This document shows positions 24,735 through 37,361 of a stretch of 64,000 nucleotides of DNA, one piece after another. The translations under genes and the position numbers were made by a program. Location: contig NZ_PNFA01000007.1 of assembly GCF_002970975.1 (NCBI RefSeq), positions 62,001-126,000 on the forward strand, in the 5' to 3' direction. This DNA is from Microbacterium halophytorum. GTDB lineage: Bacteria; Actinomycetota; Actinomycetes; Actinomycetales; Microbacteriaceae. Each line of letters begins with the position of its first letter. The stretch's first letter is position 1. A model generated the notes under the pieces. That model saw only the letters and a list, made by a program, of their open reading frames with translations, did not search any database and was not told the origin of the DNA.

Positions 24735-25925
24735 GTGATCGTCGAGCACCTCAGCCTCAAGGACTTCCGCAACTATGCGGAAGCCGAGCTGGAGCTGGGC
24801 CCCGGCGCGAACGTCCTCGTCGGCCGCAACGGCCAGGGCAAGACGAATCTCGCCGAGGCGATCGCGTACCTGGCGACGCTCGGCTCGCATCGCGTCTCCG
24901 CCGACGCTCCGCTGGTCCGCGAGGGCGAGAGCGCCGCGTTCGTGCGGGCTCGCCTGCGGCACGGTGCGCGGACGGTGATGCTCGACCTCCAGATCAGCAA
25001 GCAGGGCTCGAACAAGGCGCGCATCGGCGGGGCGCCCGTGAAGCCGGGCGAGCTGCCGCGGTACGCGCAGGTCGTGCTCTTCGCCCCGGAAGACCTCCAG
25101 ATCGTGCGGGGGAATCCGTCGGAGCGGCGGAAGTTCGCCGACCAGCTCCTGATCCAGCGGACGCCGCGGATGGCGGCCGTGCTCGGGGACTACGACCGCA
25201 CGCTGCGGCAGCGCACGACGCTGCTGAAGTCGGCTCGAGCTCGGGGGATGAAAGCGGATGCGCTCCCGACCCTCGACGTCTGGGACGACAAGCTCGTCGC
25301 GCTCGGCAGCGAGATCATTGATGCGCGCACGGCGCTCGCGCACGACCTGCAGGGCCCGCTGACCGCTGCGTACGAGGGCGTCGCCGGGGCCGACCACCGC
25401 CCGGAGCTGTCGTGGACGCTCACGATCCACGGGGCGGATCCGGAGGAGGGCGACGACGCCGACGGCGGCGGCGAAGGACCGACCGCGGCGCAGTTCCGCT
25501 CGGCCCTCGCACAGAAGCGCGCCGCCGAGCTCGAACGCGGCCTCAGCCTCGTCGGTCCGCACCGTGACGACCTCCTGCTCCGCGTGCGCGGCCTGCCCGT
25601 GAAGGGGTACGCCTCGCACGGCGAGAGCTGGTCGGTGTCGCTCGCCCTGCGCCTCGCGGCCGCGGAACTCCTGCGGCGGGAGTCTCCGGGCGGCGACCCG
25701 ATCCTGATCCTCGACGACGTGTTCGCAGAGCTCGATGCCGATCGCCGTTCTCGCCTGGCCGGGGTCGTCTCCGACTACGAGCAGGTGATCGTCACGGCCG
25801 CCGTCGCGGGCGATGTGCCGGAGCCCCTGCGCGGCAGCGCCATCCGGATCGATCACGGCCGCGTGCTGGGGCCGCTCGCCGACCACCCCTTCGACACCGC
25901 GCATCCGGAGCAGGCCGATGGCTGA
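24735..25925 (+). CDS. recF: DNA replication and repair protein RecF
   Basis: A 396-residue RecF, an SMC-like ATPase that helps load RecA at single-strand gaps. Walker A is GRNGQGKTNL near residue 32, the signature region is around SLVGPHRDDL and SHGESWSVSLALRLAA, and Walker B is PILILDDVFAELD. An acidic, Gly-rich insertion (EEGDDADGGGEG) around residues 236-247 may be a surface loop. The GTG start at 24735 follows TAGGGT by 6 nt, so the message may be leaderless. Its end overlaps the next gene by eight bases. Confidence 0.95.
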   Translation: MIVEHLSLKDFRNYAEAELELGPGANVLVGRNGQGKTNLAEAIAYLATLGSHRVSADAPLVREGESAAFVRARLRHGARTVMLDLQISKQGSNKARIGGAPVKPGELPRYAQVVLFAPEDLQIVRGNPSERRKFADQLLIQRTPRMAAVLGDYDRTLRQRTTLLKSARARGMKADALPTLDVWDDKLVALGSEIIDARTALAHDLQGPLTAAYEGVAGADHRPELSWTLTIHGADPEEGDDADGGGEGPTAAQFRSALAQKRAAELERGLSLVGPHRDDLLLRVRGLPVKGYASHGESWSVSLALRLAAAELLRRESPGGDPILILDDVFAELDADRRSRLAGVVSDYEQVIVTAAVAGDVPEPLRGSAIRIDHGRVLGPLADHPFDTAHPEQADG

Positions 25926-26412
25926 GACCCCCGATCTGCCGGAGACTCTCGCGACCTACCTGCGGCTGCGCGGCCTCGAGCCGTCGAAGTACGCCAAGCG
26001 CCGCAAGAAGCGGCGGCGCGACCCGGAGGACGACGCGAACCAGCCGTTCATGAACGGCCGCGACCCGTCGCCGCTCGGTGCCGCGCTCGACAAGCTGGCG
26101 CAGCAGTCCGGATGGACGGGGCAGCTCGCCAAGGAGGACCTCGTCAGGCGCTGGGAGGACGTCGCGGGCGCGGAGACCGCTCAGCATTCGAGCCCGACCT
26201 CGCTCACGAACGGCACTCTGACGGTGAAGTGCGACTCCACGGCGTGGGCGAAGAACCTGCAGTTCATGCGCGCGCACATCCTGACGCAGATCGAGCGGCG
26301 CTACCCCGAGGCCGGAGTCGAGTCGGTGCGCTTCGTCGGCCCGGATGCGCCGACGTGGAAGCGCGGACCCCGCGCGGTGCCCGGCCGCGGGCCCCGCGAC
26401 ACCTATGGGTAG
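25918..26412 (+). CDS. DciA-like protein (DUF721)
   Basis: A 164-residue protein of the DUF721/DciA family, linked in bacteria lacking DnaC to handling of the replicative helicase. A basic linker KRRKKRRRD lies near residue 27. The KH-like DUF721 core runs from about 55 to 140 with VRRWEDVAGAETAQHS and LTVKCDSTAWAKNLQFM. The ATG at 25918 overlaps the recF stop by eight bases. The recF-DUF721-gyrB order is conserved in Actinobacteria; helicase loading in this genus is inferred from the family. Confidence 0.88.
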   Translation: MAETPDLPETLATYLRLRGLEPSKYAKRRKKRRRDPEDDANQPFMNGRDPSPLGAALDKLAQQSGWTGQLAKEDLVRRWEDVAGAETAQHSSPTSLTNGTLTVKCDSTAWAKNLQFMRAHILTQIERRYPEAGVESVRFVGPDAPTWKRGPRAVPGRGPRDTYG

Positions 26413-26459
26413 ACCTCGCCGCGACCGGCGACGCCCAGGGGGCCTGTGGACGCGATAAC

Positions 26460-26482
26460 GGCCCCGCGAACGATCCGGGGCC
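26460..26482 (+). terminator. Possible weak terminator after the DUF721 gene
   Basis: GGCCCCG (26460-26466) and CGGGGCC (26476-26482) can pair around a 9-nt loop, but no U-run follows. Confidence 0.35.
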
Positions 26483-26548
26483 TGTAGAACGGTGTTTCTG
26501 GGCGTTCCCGGGCCCGTCTGTGCCCGTTGACGGCCGTTGTCACGGTAG

Positions 26549-28648
<2,100 letters not shown>

Positions 28649-28682
28649 TCGACGGCGGATACGCGAAGAGAGTTCTCACACT

Positions 28683-31258
<2,576 letters not shown>

Positions 31259-31262
<4 letters not shown>

Positions 31263-31657
31263 GTACCGTAGCCGACAAGCTCGCGCAGAAGAGCTCGCGC
31301 AAGCCCCGATCGAAGCAGGTGCGCCTGCGCCTGGTGTACATCGACTTCTGGTCAGCCATCAAGCTGTCGTTCCTCGCCGCGATCGTCGTGGCCGTCGTGA
31401 CGGTCGTGTCGTTCTTCCTGATCTACCTGGTGATCGACACGATGGGCATCATCGCTCAGCTCGACGAGTTCATCGTGGGCTTCGCCGACATCCAGATCTC
31501 GTCGTTCGTGGGCCTGCCGCAGGTGATGGCGTTCGCGGGAGTGCTCGCGATCCTCAACCTGATCGTCGTGACGGTGCTCGGCGCCGTGCTCGCCGGCATC
31601 TACAACCTGGCCGTGAAGGTCTCGGGCGGGCTGCTGGTCGGCTTCACCTCGAACTGA
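31259..31657 (+). CDS. DUF3566 transmembrane protein
   Basis: A 132-residue protein with a basic N terminus ([12 protein letters not shown]) and two hydrophobic helices at about residues 35-62 and 88-115, separated by an extracytoplasmic loop. Family, position after gyrA and the four-base overlap are conserved in Actinobacteria. Its function is not established; one idea is a link between the origin region and the membrane. A strong terminator follows. Confidence 0.88.
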
Positions 31658-31668
31658 TCGGTTCCTCA

Positions 31669-31704
31669 CGAGAGCGCCCCCTCCTTCGGGAGGGGGCGCT
31701 CTCG
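31669..31704 (+). terminator. Intrinsic terminator after gyrBA-DUF3566
   Basis: A perfect 16-bp stem (31669-31684 with 31689-31704) closed by a TTCG tetraloop. The U-run is weak, but the stem is very stable. Confidence 0.88.
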
Positions 31705-31787
31705 CGTTCCCGGCGGGCATGCCCCTGGCAGCGAGGATGCGACACGGCCGGGATCCGGCTCGATTCGCACGGTGCGCGACGATCGGG

Positions 31788-31793
31788 TAAACT
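31788..31793 (+). promoter_or_regulatory. -10 element of the tRNA-Ile/tRNA-Ala unit
   Basis: TAAACT, 42 bp before tRNA-Ile. A TTCGCA (31764-31769) at an 18-bp spacing is a possible but poor -35. Confidence 0.5.
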
Positions 31794-31834
31794 CTTCAAG
31801 GTTGATCGGGCGAGACCCGGTCGGCACCCGAAAC

Positions 31835-31908
31835 GGGGCTATAGCTCAGGCGGTTAGAGCGCTTCACTGATAATGAAGAGGTCCCAGGTTCAAGTCCTGG
31901 TAGCCCCA
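31835..31908 (+). tRNA. tRNA-Ile (GAT)
   Basis: The acceptor arms GGGGCTA and TAGCCCC pair fully. The D arm (AGCTCAGGCGGTTAGAGC), the anticodon stem CTTCA/TGAAG with loop CTGATAA giving GAT, and the T arm with GGTTCAAGTCC are all present. CCA is encoded at 31909-31911. It is followed 23 bp later by tRNA-Ala. Confidence 0.98.
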
Positions 31909-31931
31909 CCACTCAACTTCACACCCGTTAC

Positions 31932-32004
31932 GGGGCCTTAGCTCAGTTGGTAGAGCGCCTGCTTTGCAAGCAGGATGTCAGGAGTTCGAATCTCCTAGGC
32001 TCCA
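31932..32004 (+). tRNA. tRNA-Ala (TGC)
   Basis: The acceptor arms GGGGCCT and AGGCTCC pair with the G3-U70 wobble that identifies alanine tRNAs. The anticodon loop TTTGCAA gives TGC. The D and T arms are standard. No CCA is encoded (the discriminator A is followed by CAA), so the CCA-adding enzyme must complete it. Confidence 0.98.
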
Positions 32005-32113
32005 CAACAATGCGAACCACCGACTGACGGTTCGCCGATCCGTGCCGGGGACCAGCGACCGACCGTGGTGCTGTGCGCGCAAAGGTCTCGATCGGCCAGT
32101 TCGCCTTTCTTGC

Positions 32114-32953
32114 TCACCGATCCGTCGGCTGGAAGAACTCTGCGAGCGCCTCTTCGATGTGCTGGCGGGCTTCGTCGTCCGAGAGGTGCGGCGTCCCGTC
32201 GCCACCCTGCGGCCCGTAGTCGCCGAATTGCGCGTGCGAGACGCCCTCGAGCGTCACTGATTCCGCGTCTGAGGGCAGGATGTCCTTCGACTCCTCCACG
32301 GCTTCGGTTCGAATGAGCCCGTCATCCGAACCGAAGACCGACAGCACGGCCAGGTCCGTGTGTTCGCTGAGATCGACGCCCGAGCAGTAGGACGCCAGAA
32401 GCAATAGCGCGTCGACCTCGTCTGACTCGGCGTACATGCAGGCTCGGACGCCGCCCATGCTGTGGCCGCCCACGGACCATGATTCGACGTCGGGTGCGGC
32501 GGATGCGAGTTCCTCGAGCGAACGGCGCTCGAGGAGAGCTAGATTGAGCGAGGGCTGGGCGATGATGACCGTGGTCCCATTGGCCGCGAGCTCCGTGAAG
32601 CTGGCCGCGTATGCGTCAGGCTCGACTTTCGCTCCGGGGAAGAAGATGAGCCCCGTGCCATTGCTCGCCGCAGACGGCCCGAGCACCGTGAGGTCGCCTT
32701 GCACGTCGAGGTGAACGCGCGGATCACTTTCGACCGCACTGATTCCCTCCGGTTCCGCGGCGTAGGTCTTCTGCGTCCAGATGAGAAAGGCAGACACAGC
32801 CACGGCGAGGATCGCGAGAAGCGCGAGCAGTACGACGAGGAGCACCCGCCTCGCACGGCTCCGCGGACGCCGCACTCTGTCGAGCGCTGCCGATGGCGCG
32901 TCAGGGGTGACACTCCGGGCAGAGCGCCGAGGCGGGTCGACGCGAGATGGCAT
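32114..32953 (-). CDS. Membrane-anchored alpha/beta-hydrolase
   Basis: A 279-residue protein. After a basic cytoplasmic stretch, one helix (about residues 37-60, LLVVLLALLAILAVAVSAFL) anchors an extracytoplasmic alpha/beta-hydrolase domain. The nucleophile elbow is GHSMGG near residue 169; the catalytic acid is probably in FGSDDGL and the histidine in GVSHAQFGDYG. This resembles the dienelactone-hydrolase-like group. Codon use is less GC-biased than in flanking genes. It is divergent from a MarR gene, with an operator between them, so the regulator probably controls it. The substrate is unknown. Confidence 0.82.
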   Translation of the reverse strand: MPSRVDPPRRSARSVTPDAPSAALDRVRRPRSRARRVLLVVLLALLAILAVAVSAFLIWTQKTYAAEPEGISAVESDPRVHLDVQGDLTVLGPSAASNGTGLIFFPGAKVEPDAYAASFTELAANGTTVIIAQPSLNLALLERRSLEELASAAPDVESWSVGGHSMGGVRACMYAESDEVDALLLLASYCSGVDLSEHTDLAVLSVFGSDDGLIRTEAVEESKDILPSDAESVTLEGVSHAQFGDYGPQGGDGTPHLSDDEARQHIEEALAEFFQPTDR

Positions 32954-32979
32954 GGATGTGCTCCGCTGGTGTGAAGGAA

Positions 32980-32998
32980 TAGTACGGCAACCTTACTA
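32980..32998. promoter_or_regulatory. MarR-type operator between the hydrolase and marR genes
   Basis: TAGTAcGGcaaCCtTACTA, a 19-bp imperfect dyad with 7 of 9 matched pairs, extended by an A/T pair outside. Its left arm is the TACTAT -10-like hexamer of the hydrolase gene (minus strand), and it covers the -35 region of marR. Size and symmetry suit a MarR dimer. Confidence 0.65.
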
Positions 32999-33007
32999 TC
33001 TCCCCCT

Positions 33008-33013
33008 TACGAT
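33008..33013 (+). promoter_or_regulatory. -10 element of the marR-type gene
   Basis: TACGAT, exactly 6 nt before the ATG at 33020. Confidence 0.55.
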
Positions 33014-33019
33014 GAGGTG

Positions 33020-33514
33020 ATGGGAGAAGCCGCAGCGACGAATGACGCGCCCTCGATCGCCCAATTCCGCAATCTCCAGGACGCGATCGGCCGGGCGACC
33101 TCCGCCGTAGCGCAGCGATTGGAACTGAGCGTCACGGACGCCGCGGCGATCGAACACATCGCGCTTGCCAGCCGCGCTGTGGGCCCGGGGGAGCTCGCAG
33201 CGCGGCTGGCGGTCACGCGCTCGTCCGCGACGGAGATCGTCGACCGATTGGTCGAGTCCGGGTACATCCACAGAGTCAGGGATGAAAGGGACAGGCGCCG
33301 ATTCCGGTTGGAACCGACGAAGTTCGCGACCGATCGCGTGCGCGAACTGCTCGACCCGTTGGTGCGATCGATCGTCGATGTCACGGCCAAGATCCCGCCC
33401 AGGGACCGAGAGCTGATCGATCGCTATCTCGGGGAGGTGACGTCGGCGTATCGGGCATTCGCCGACGACGCGACCGCGGCAACCGAGGCTGTCTCGTCGC
33501 CGGATGCGCGGTAG
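33020..33514 (+). CDS. MarR family transcriptional regulator
   Basis: A 164-residue winged-helix regulator. The recognition helix region is ELAARLAVTRSSATEIVDRLVESGYIHR, followed by the wing DERDRRRFRL and helices for dimerisation. I start at ATG 33020 because TACGAT is exactly 6 nt upstream; a GTG three bases earlier is possible. Divergent from the membrane-anchored hydrolase, with a shared dyad operator, it probably represses both. The ligand is not evident. Confidence 0.88.
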   Translation: MGEAAATNDAPSIAQFRNLQDAIGRATSAVAQRLELSVTDAAAIEHIALASRAVGPGELAARLAVTRSSATEIVDRLVESGYIHRVRDERDRRRFRLEPTKFATDRVRELLDPLVRSIVDVTAKIPPRDRELIDRYLGEVTSAYRAFADDATAATEAVSSPDAR

Positions 33515-33537
33515 GTCAGCAGAAGCCGCGCTTCGGC

Positions 33538-33597
33538 TCAGGTCGCGGCTTCGACGGTGAGCGCGGCGACCTCGCCGGCTCGGAAGTGGTTGTCAGC
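33538..33597 (-). pseudogene. Remnant of a beta-lactamase-family serine hydrolase C terminus
   Basis: The minus strand encodes DNHFRAGEVAALTVEAAT and a stop. It matches the last residues of the intact serine hydrolase at 36434 (DDHFRADAVAARAVEAAG) at 12 of 18 positions, with about 80% DNA identity over 50 bp. Upstream of this the frame is broken by a TGA and the similarity ends. It looks like the end of a paralogous or displaced gene. Confidence 0.55.
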
Positions 33598-33742
33598 TCA
33601 TGACGCTCCCACGGGACATCGTCAGATGTGAGCTGCGCCTGGTCGATGCTGGCGGAAGCGACCACGAGGACATCATCGGATCGGTCCGCTGCCGACGCCA
33701 CGACGGCTGGTCGGACCTGGCGAGGCCCATGCCAGGCCCGCC

Positions 33743-34948
33743 TCACGGCGCCGGCGCCTCCACCTCCACGCGGAGGATGCGGTCGTCGCCGGGGCGGGCC
33801 TCCGTGCCGCCCCAGGTCGCTCCATCCGTGTTCGAGGTGACAAGCCACAGGGTCCCGTCGGGCGCGACCTCGACGGTGCGGATGCGGCCGTAGGTGCCGA
33901 CCAGGTGCTCGACCGGCTCTGCCGCGGCGGCGCCGCCGTCGACGGGGAGCTGCCAGAGACGCTGCCCTCCCAGGGCCCCGATCCACAGCGACCCCGAGGC
34001 GTAGGCCGTGCCGGAGGGGCTGGCGTCGTCGGGGTGGATCGTCGCGATCGGCGCCACGCCGGTGTCGCCGGCGATGCCCTCGGTCTCGGGCCAGCCGTAG
34101 TCCTCGCCGGGGCGCAGGACGTTGACCTCGTCCCAGGTGCGATGCCCGAGCTCGGAGGCGTACGCCGTGCCGTCCGGGCCGAAGGCGATGCCCTGGACGT
34201 TGCGGTGCCCGCCGGAGTAGATGGGCGAGTCGCCGGGGTTGTCCGCGGGGATCGAGCCATCGGTGGCGATGCGCAGGACCTTCCCGTTGAGGGAGGCGTC
34301 GTCCGCGGCATTCTCCGGTTCGAAGGCGTCTCCCGTTCCGATCCACAGGTGCCCGTCCGGGCCGATCGCGAGGCGCCCGCCGTGGTGGCGGTCGGCGGTC
34401 CGGATGCCGTCGAGCAGCGTCCGATCGACCGTCAGGGAGCCGAAGTCGTCGGCGATCGTGAGGGCGACGATCCGGTTCTCGTCCGCTCCCGAGACGGAGG
34501 CGTAGACCGTGCGGTCCGCATCGAAGTCGGGGGAGGCGGCGATGCCGAGCAGGCCGCCTTCGGAGGTGACGTCCACATCCGGCACGATGCCGATCGTCTG
34601 GGCCTCTCCGCCGTCGGAAGGCACGCGCAGGATGCGGCCGCTGATGCGCTCCGAGACCAGCGCGGTCCCGTCGGGGAGGAACGTCAGGCCCCACGGCGCC
34701 TCCAGGCCGGCCGTCAGCTCCTCCGGCTCGCCCAGCGTCGCCACGGCATCGGGCGCGAGAAGCGGCTCGGCGGATGTGGGCGGAGTCGTCGCCGGGCCCG
34801 AGGGATCCGACGACGAGATCGCGCAACCGGCCAGGGCGAGGCCGACGGCCAGCAACCCGAGGGCTGCCGACCTGGTGATCCCGCCCGACGCGCGGGCGGT
34901 GCGCTTTCGGTTCGGCCCTGCTGTCGGCGAGGGGAGGGCTCGCATCAT
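33743..34948 (-). CDS. PQQ-dependent sugar dehydrogenase-like lipoprotein
   Basis: A 401-residue secreted lipoprotein. A basic N terminus, hydrophobic core and lipobox LALAGC place the lipid on Cys42. The rest is a six-bladed beta-propeller of the GdhB/Asd type: [56 protein letters not shown] and the closing [11 protein letters not shown]. Such enzymes oxidise aldose sugars in the periplasm or wall using PQQ, which must come from outside as no pqq genes are seen. It begins 25 bp after the SDR gene, so the TetR-controlled promoter there probably drives both. Confidence 0.85.
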   Translation of the reverse strand: MMRALPSPTAGPNRKRTARASGGITRSAALGLLAVGLALAGCAISSSDPSGPATTPPTSAEPLLAPDAVATLGEPEELTAGLEAPWGLTFLPDGTALVSERISGRILRVPSDGGEAQTIGIVPDVDVTSEGGLLGIAASPDFDADRTVYASVSGADENRIVALTIADDFGSLTVDRTLLDGIRTADRHHGGRLAIGPDGHLWIGTGDAFEPENAADDASLNGKVLRIATDGSIPADNPGDSPIYSGGHRNVQGIAFGPDGTAYASELGHRTWDEVNVLRPGEDYGWPETEGIAGDTGVAPIATIHPDDASPSGTAYASGSLWIGALGGQRLWQLPVDGGAAAAEPVEHLVGTYGRIRTVEVAPDGTLWLVTSNTDGATWGGTEARPGDDRILRVEVEAPAP

Positions 34949-34973
34949 GCTCCTTGCGGGTGCGCGGCGCCCG

Positions 34974-35711
34974 CTACGCGGCGCCGCCGTTGACGAAGAG
35001 GGTCTGCCCGTTCACCCAGCGGGCGGGTCCGGCCAGGAACGCCACCGTCTCGGCGACGTCGTCCGGCGTGCCCAGCCGCTCGAACGGGTTGCTGCCCGCG
35101 ATGCGCTCGATCAGCTCCGGGCTCTTGCCGTCCAGGAACAGCGGGGTGGCGGTGGGGCCGGGGGCGACGGTGTTGACCGTCACGTCGCGGCCGCGCAGCT
35201 CGCGCGCCAGGATCAGCGAGATCGCCTCGACCGCGGCCTTCGACGCCGCGTACGCGCCATAGGCCGGGGTCTGCAGCCGCGTGATCGAGGTGGAGAAGTT
35301 GATGATGGCGCCGCCGGGCCGGATGCGCCGGGCGGCGATCTTGTCGACGGCGAAGGTGCCGCGCACGTTCACGCGCTGGACGCGGTCGAACACCTCCAGA
35401 TCGAGATCTGCGATCGGCGACAGCGGCATGATCCCCGCCGTATGGACGAGCACGTCCGATCCGCCGAACTCCCGCTCGGCCGCGTCGAACAGCGCCTCCG
35501 CGGTCTCCTCCTCCGACACGTCGCCGCCGGCCGCGACCGCGTGCCCGCCGGAGTCGATGATGGCGGCAACGGTCTCGTCGGCGCGCTCCCTGTTGCCGTT
35601 GTAGTGCACGACGACCGCCATCCCGTCGGCGGCCAGGCGGAGGGCGCTCGCCCTGCCGATGCCGCCGGAACCCCCGGTCACGATCGCGACGCGTTCGATG
35701 GTGCTGGCCAT
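34974..35711 (-). CDS. SDR family oxidoreductase
   Basis: A 245-residue classical short-chain dehydrogenase. The cofactor motif TGGSGGIG is at residues 12-19, with HYNGNR at the end of strand 2 suggesting NADP. The catalytic set is Ser in FSTSI, Tyr and Lys in [11 protein letters not shown], and the downstream [10 protein letters not shown] is standard. Its promoter (TTGTAC-N17-TAATGT on the minus strand) is covered by a nested dyad shared with the divergent tetR gene. The substrate cannot be inferred. Confidence 0.9.
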   Translation of the reverse strand: MASTIERVAIVTGGSGGIGRASALRLAADGMAVVVHYNGNRERADETVAAIIDSGGHAVAAGGDVSEEETAEALFDAAEREFGGSDVLVHTAGIMPLSPIADLDLEVFDRVQRVNVRGTFAVDKIAARRIRPGGAIINFSTSITRLQTPAYGAYAASKAAVEAISLILARELRGRDVTVNTVAPGPTATPLFLDGKSPELIERIAGSNPFERLGTPDDVAETVAFLAGPARWVNGQTLFVNGGAA

Positions 35712-35728
35712 GTCCGTCCCTCCGCTCG

Positions 35729-35785
35729 TATGTGAACACGATGTACATTAGTTGCGAACGCGTAAATGTACAAGGGGTTCACATA
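35729..35785. promoter_or_regulatory. Nested double-dyad operator between the SDR and tetR genes
   Basis: The outer arms TATGTGAAC (35729-35737) and GTTCACATA (35777-35785), and the inner arms TGTACATT (35742-35749) and AATGTACA (35765-35772), share the same centre at 35757. The inner arms fall on the -35 (35768-35773) and -10 (35745-35750) of the SDR promoter. The right outer arm overlaps TATAGT (35784-35789), the likely -10 of tetR. This suits two TetR dimers or a cooperative tetramer repressing both genes. Confidence 0.75.
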
Positions 35786-35809
35786 TAGTCGTGGACGAGG
35801 GGAGAGCCG

Positions 35810-36415
35810 ATGATCGAAGAATCCACGACGGCACGGCGCGGGAGGGGCCGCCGGCCGGCGGCCGAAGTCCGCGCGGGCGTCCTCGCCGCGGCCGGTCGCG
35901 TCTTCCTGAGCGAGGGCCTGCGGGCCGTGACCTTCGACCGCATCGCCAAGGAAGCCGGGTCGAGCAAGGTCACGCTGTACAAGTGGTGGCCATCGCCGGG
36001 GGCGATGGCGGCCGAGGCGTACTTCGCGCAGACCTCGAGGGTGCTGGAGTTCGCGGACACGGGCGACATCCGGGCCGACCTCGTCTCGCAGCTGACGTCG
36101 TTCGTGCGGTGGCTGACCGATGAGGGCGTGGCCGGCCCCGTCTCCGAACTGATCGGCGCCGCGCAGCTCGATCCGGATGTCGCTGCGGCCTGGTCGGAGC
36201 AGTACGCGCGCCCGCGGCGCGAGCTCGCGCGCGAGCGGCTCCGCGCCGCGCAGCTCGTGGGGCAGCTGCGCGGGGACGCCGACCTCGACGTGATCGTCGA
36301 CCAGCTCTGGGGCGCCTGCTACCACCGGTTGCTCGTCCTCCGGGTGCCCTTCGATGAGGAGCTGGTTCCCCGGGTGGTGGATCAAGCGCTCTATGGTGCC
36401 GCTCGCGCGGAGTGA
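35810..36415 (+). CDS. TetR family transcriptional regulator
   Basis: A 201-residue regulator. The N-terminal helix-turn-helix (VLAAAGRVFLSEGLRAVTFD through SSKVTLYKWWPS) is typical, and the remainder is an all-helical ligand domain. GGGGAG precedes the ATG at 35810. It is divergent from the SDR and sugar-dehydrogenase genes and shares the nested operator with them, so it is their probable local repressor. Confidence 0.92.
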   Translation: MIEESTTARRGRGRRPAAEVRAGVLAAAGRVFLSEGLRAVTFDRIAKEAGSSKVTLYKWWPSPGAMAAEAYFAQTSRVLEFADTGDIRADLVSQLTSFVRWLTDEGVAGPVSELIGAAQLDPDVAAAWSEQYARPRRELARERLRAAQLVGQLRGDADLDVIVDQLWGACYHRLLVLRVPFDEELVPRVVDQALYGAARAE

Positions 36416-36433
36416 TCCTCAGCGAGCACGCGC

Positions 36434-37297
36434 TCAGCCCGCCGCCTCGACGGCGCGCGCGGCGACCGCGTCGGCCCGGAAGTGGTCGTCTCCCGTGAGG
36501 GTGATCACGGTGTCGTCGTCGACGAACAGCAGCAGCTGCCCGCCGGAGCCGTGCAGGCGCCACGCGCCACCGGGGCCGCGCCAGCCGCCCATCGCGTAGC
36601 CGTCGTAGCCCGGCCCGTCTCCCGTCGCGATCCAGTCGGCGTGCATCCCGTCGACCCAATCCGCCGCCACGATGCGCCGGCCGCCGCACGCCCCGCGGTC
36701 CCGGATGAGGCGCCCGATCCGGGCGATCTCCGAGGTCGTGAGGGCGATGCCGTCGCCGCCGCGCACATACCCGCGCGGGCAGCGCTCCCACACGACGCCA
36801 TCGATGCCCAGCGGTTCGAAGAGCCGAGGCCGGAGCCACTCGACGACGTCCCCGACCCGCGCGTGGAGCGCGCGCATCGCGACATACGTACTCGCATTCG
36901 CATATTGGAACATATGCCCGCGTCTCGGCCTGCCGAGGAAGGCGTGCGCGACGTCGTCGTGGTCGGCGAACATCGTGGGGGACCACGGGAAGTCCACGCC
37001 GCTCGTCATGGTGAGCAGGTGCCTGCTCGTGACGGCGTCCGCGCCGAGCCCGACGGGTGCATCGGTCAGGATCCGCGTGACCGGCTCATCCGGGTCGAGC
37101 ACGCCCTCGTCCCGCGCGATGCCCGCGGCGAGCACGGCGACGCCCTTCGCGAGCGAGTGGATCTCTTCGCGGGTCTCGGGCGTCCATCGGTGCGACGCCG
37201 TCTCGGCCCCCGCCCGTACGTGCAGTCCGTGGGCGGCGAACCCGACATCGTCGATCGCCCGCGCGATCGAGTCGAGGATGCTCTGGGCGCGCGTCAT
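36434..37297 (-). CDS. Serine hydrolase (beta-lactamase/penicillin-binding fold)
   Basis: A 287-residue member of the class C beta-lactamase-like hydrolases. The nucleophile motif SLAK (SxxK) is near residue 48, the YxN-type motif YAN in FQYANAS near 130, and the C-terminal HGSGG replaces KTG. No signal peptide is visible from the ATG at 37297, so it may be an intracellular esterase or amidase. AAGATT lies 6 nt upstream and no Shine-Dalgarno is seen. A decayed copy of its C terminus lies at 33538. Confidence 0.83.
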   Translation of the reverse strand: MTRAQSILDSIARAIDDVGFAAHGLHVRAGAETASHRWTPETREEIHSLAKGVAVLAAGIARDEGVLDPDEPVTRILTDAPVGLGADAVTSRHLLTMTSGVDFPWSPTMFADHDDVAHAFLGRPRRGHMFQYANASTYVAMRALHARVGDVVEWLRPRLFEPLGIDGVVWERCPRGYVRGGDGIALTTSEIARIGRLIRDRGACGGRRIVAADWVDGMHADWIATGDGPGYDGYAMGGWRGPGGAWRLHGSGGQLLLFVDDDTVITLTGDDHFRADAVAARAVEAAG

Positions 37298-37349
37298 GCG
37301 ACCAATCTTCCAGATCAGCCTGAGCCGAGACAGGCCGCGAGGTGAGCGG

Positions 37350-37355
37350 TACGGT
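37350..37355 (+). promoter_or_regulatory. -10 element of the DUF6328 gene
   Basis: TACGGT, exactly 6 nt before the ATG at 37362. Confidence 0.5.
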
Positions 37356-37361
37356 CGGAAC

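Noticed and set aside
31932..32113. tRNA-Ala as an integration site for the accessory block
   Set aside because: No integrase is seen, and no direct repeat of the tRNA 3' end (GTTCGAATCTCCTAGGCTCC) was found downstream.
33516..34826. Long minus-strand open frame of 436 codons
   Set aside because: It is an Arg/Pro-rich shadow of the PQQ-dehydrogenase gene in another frame.
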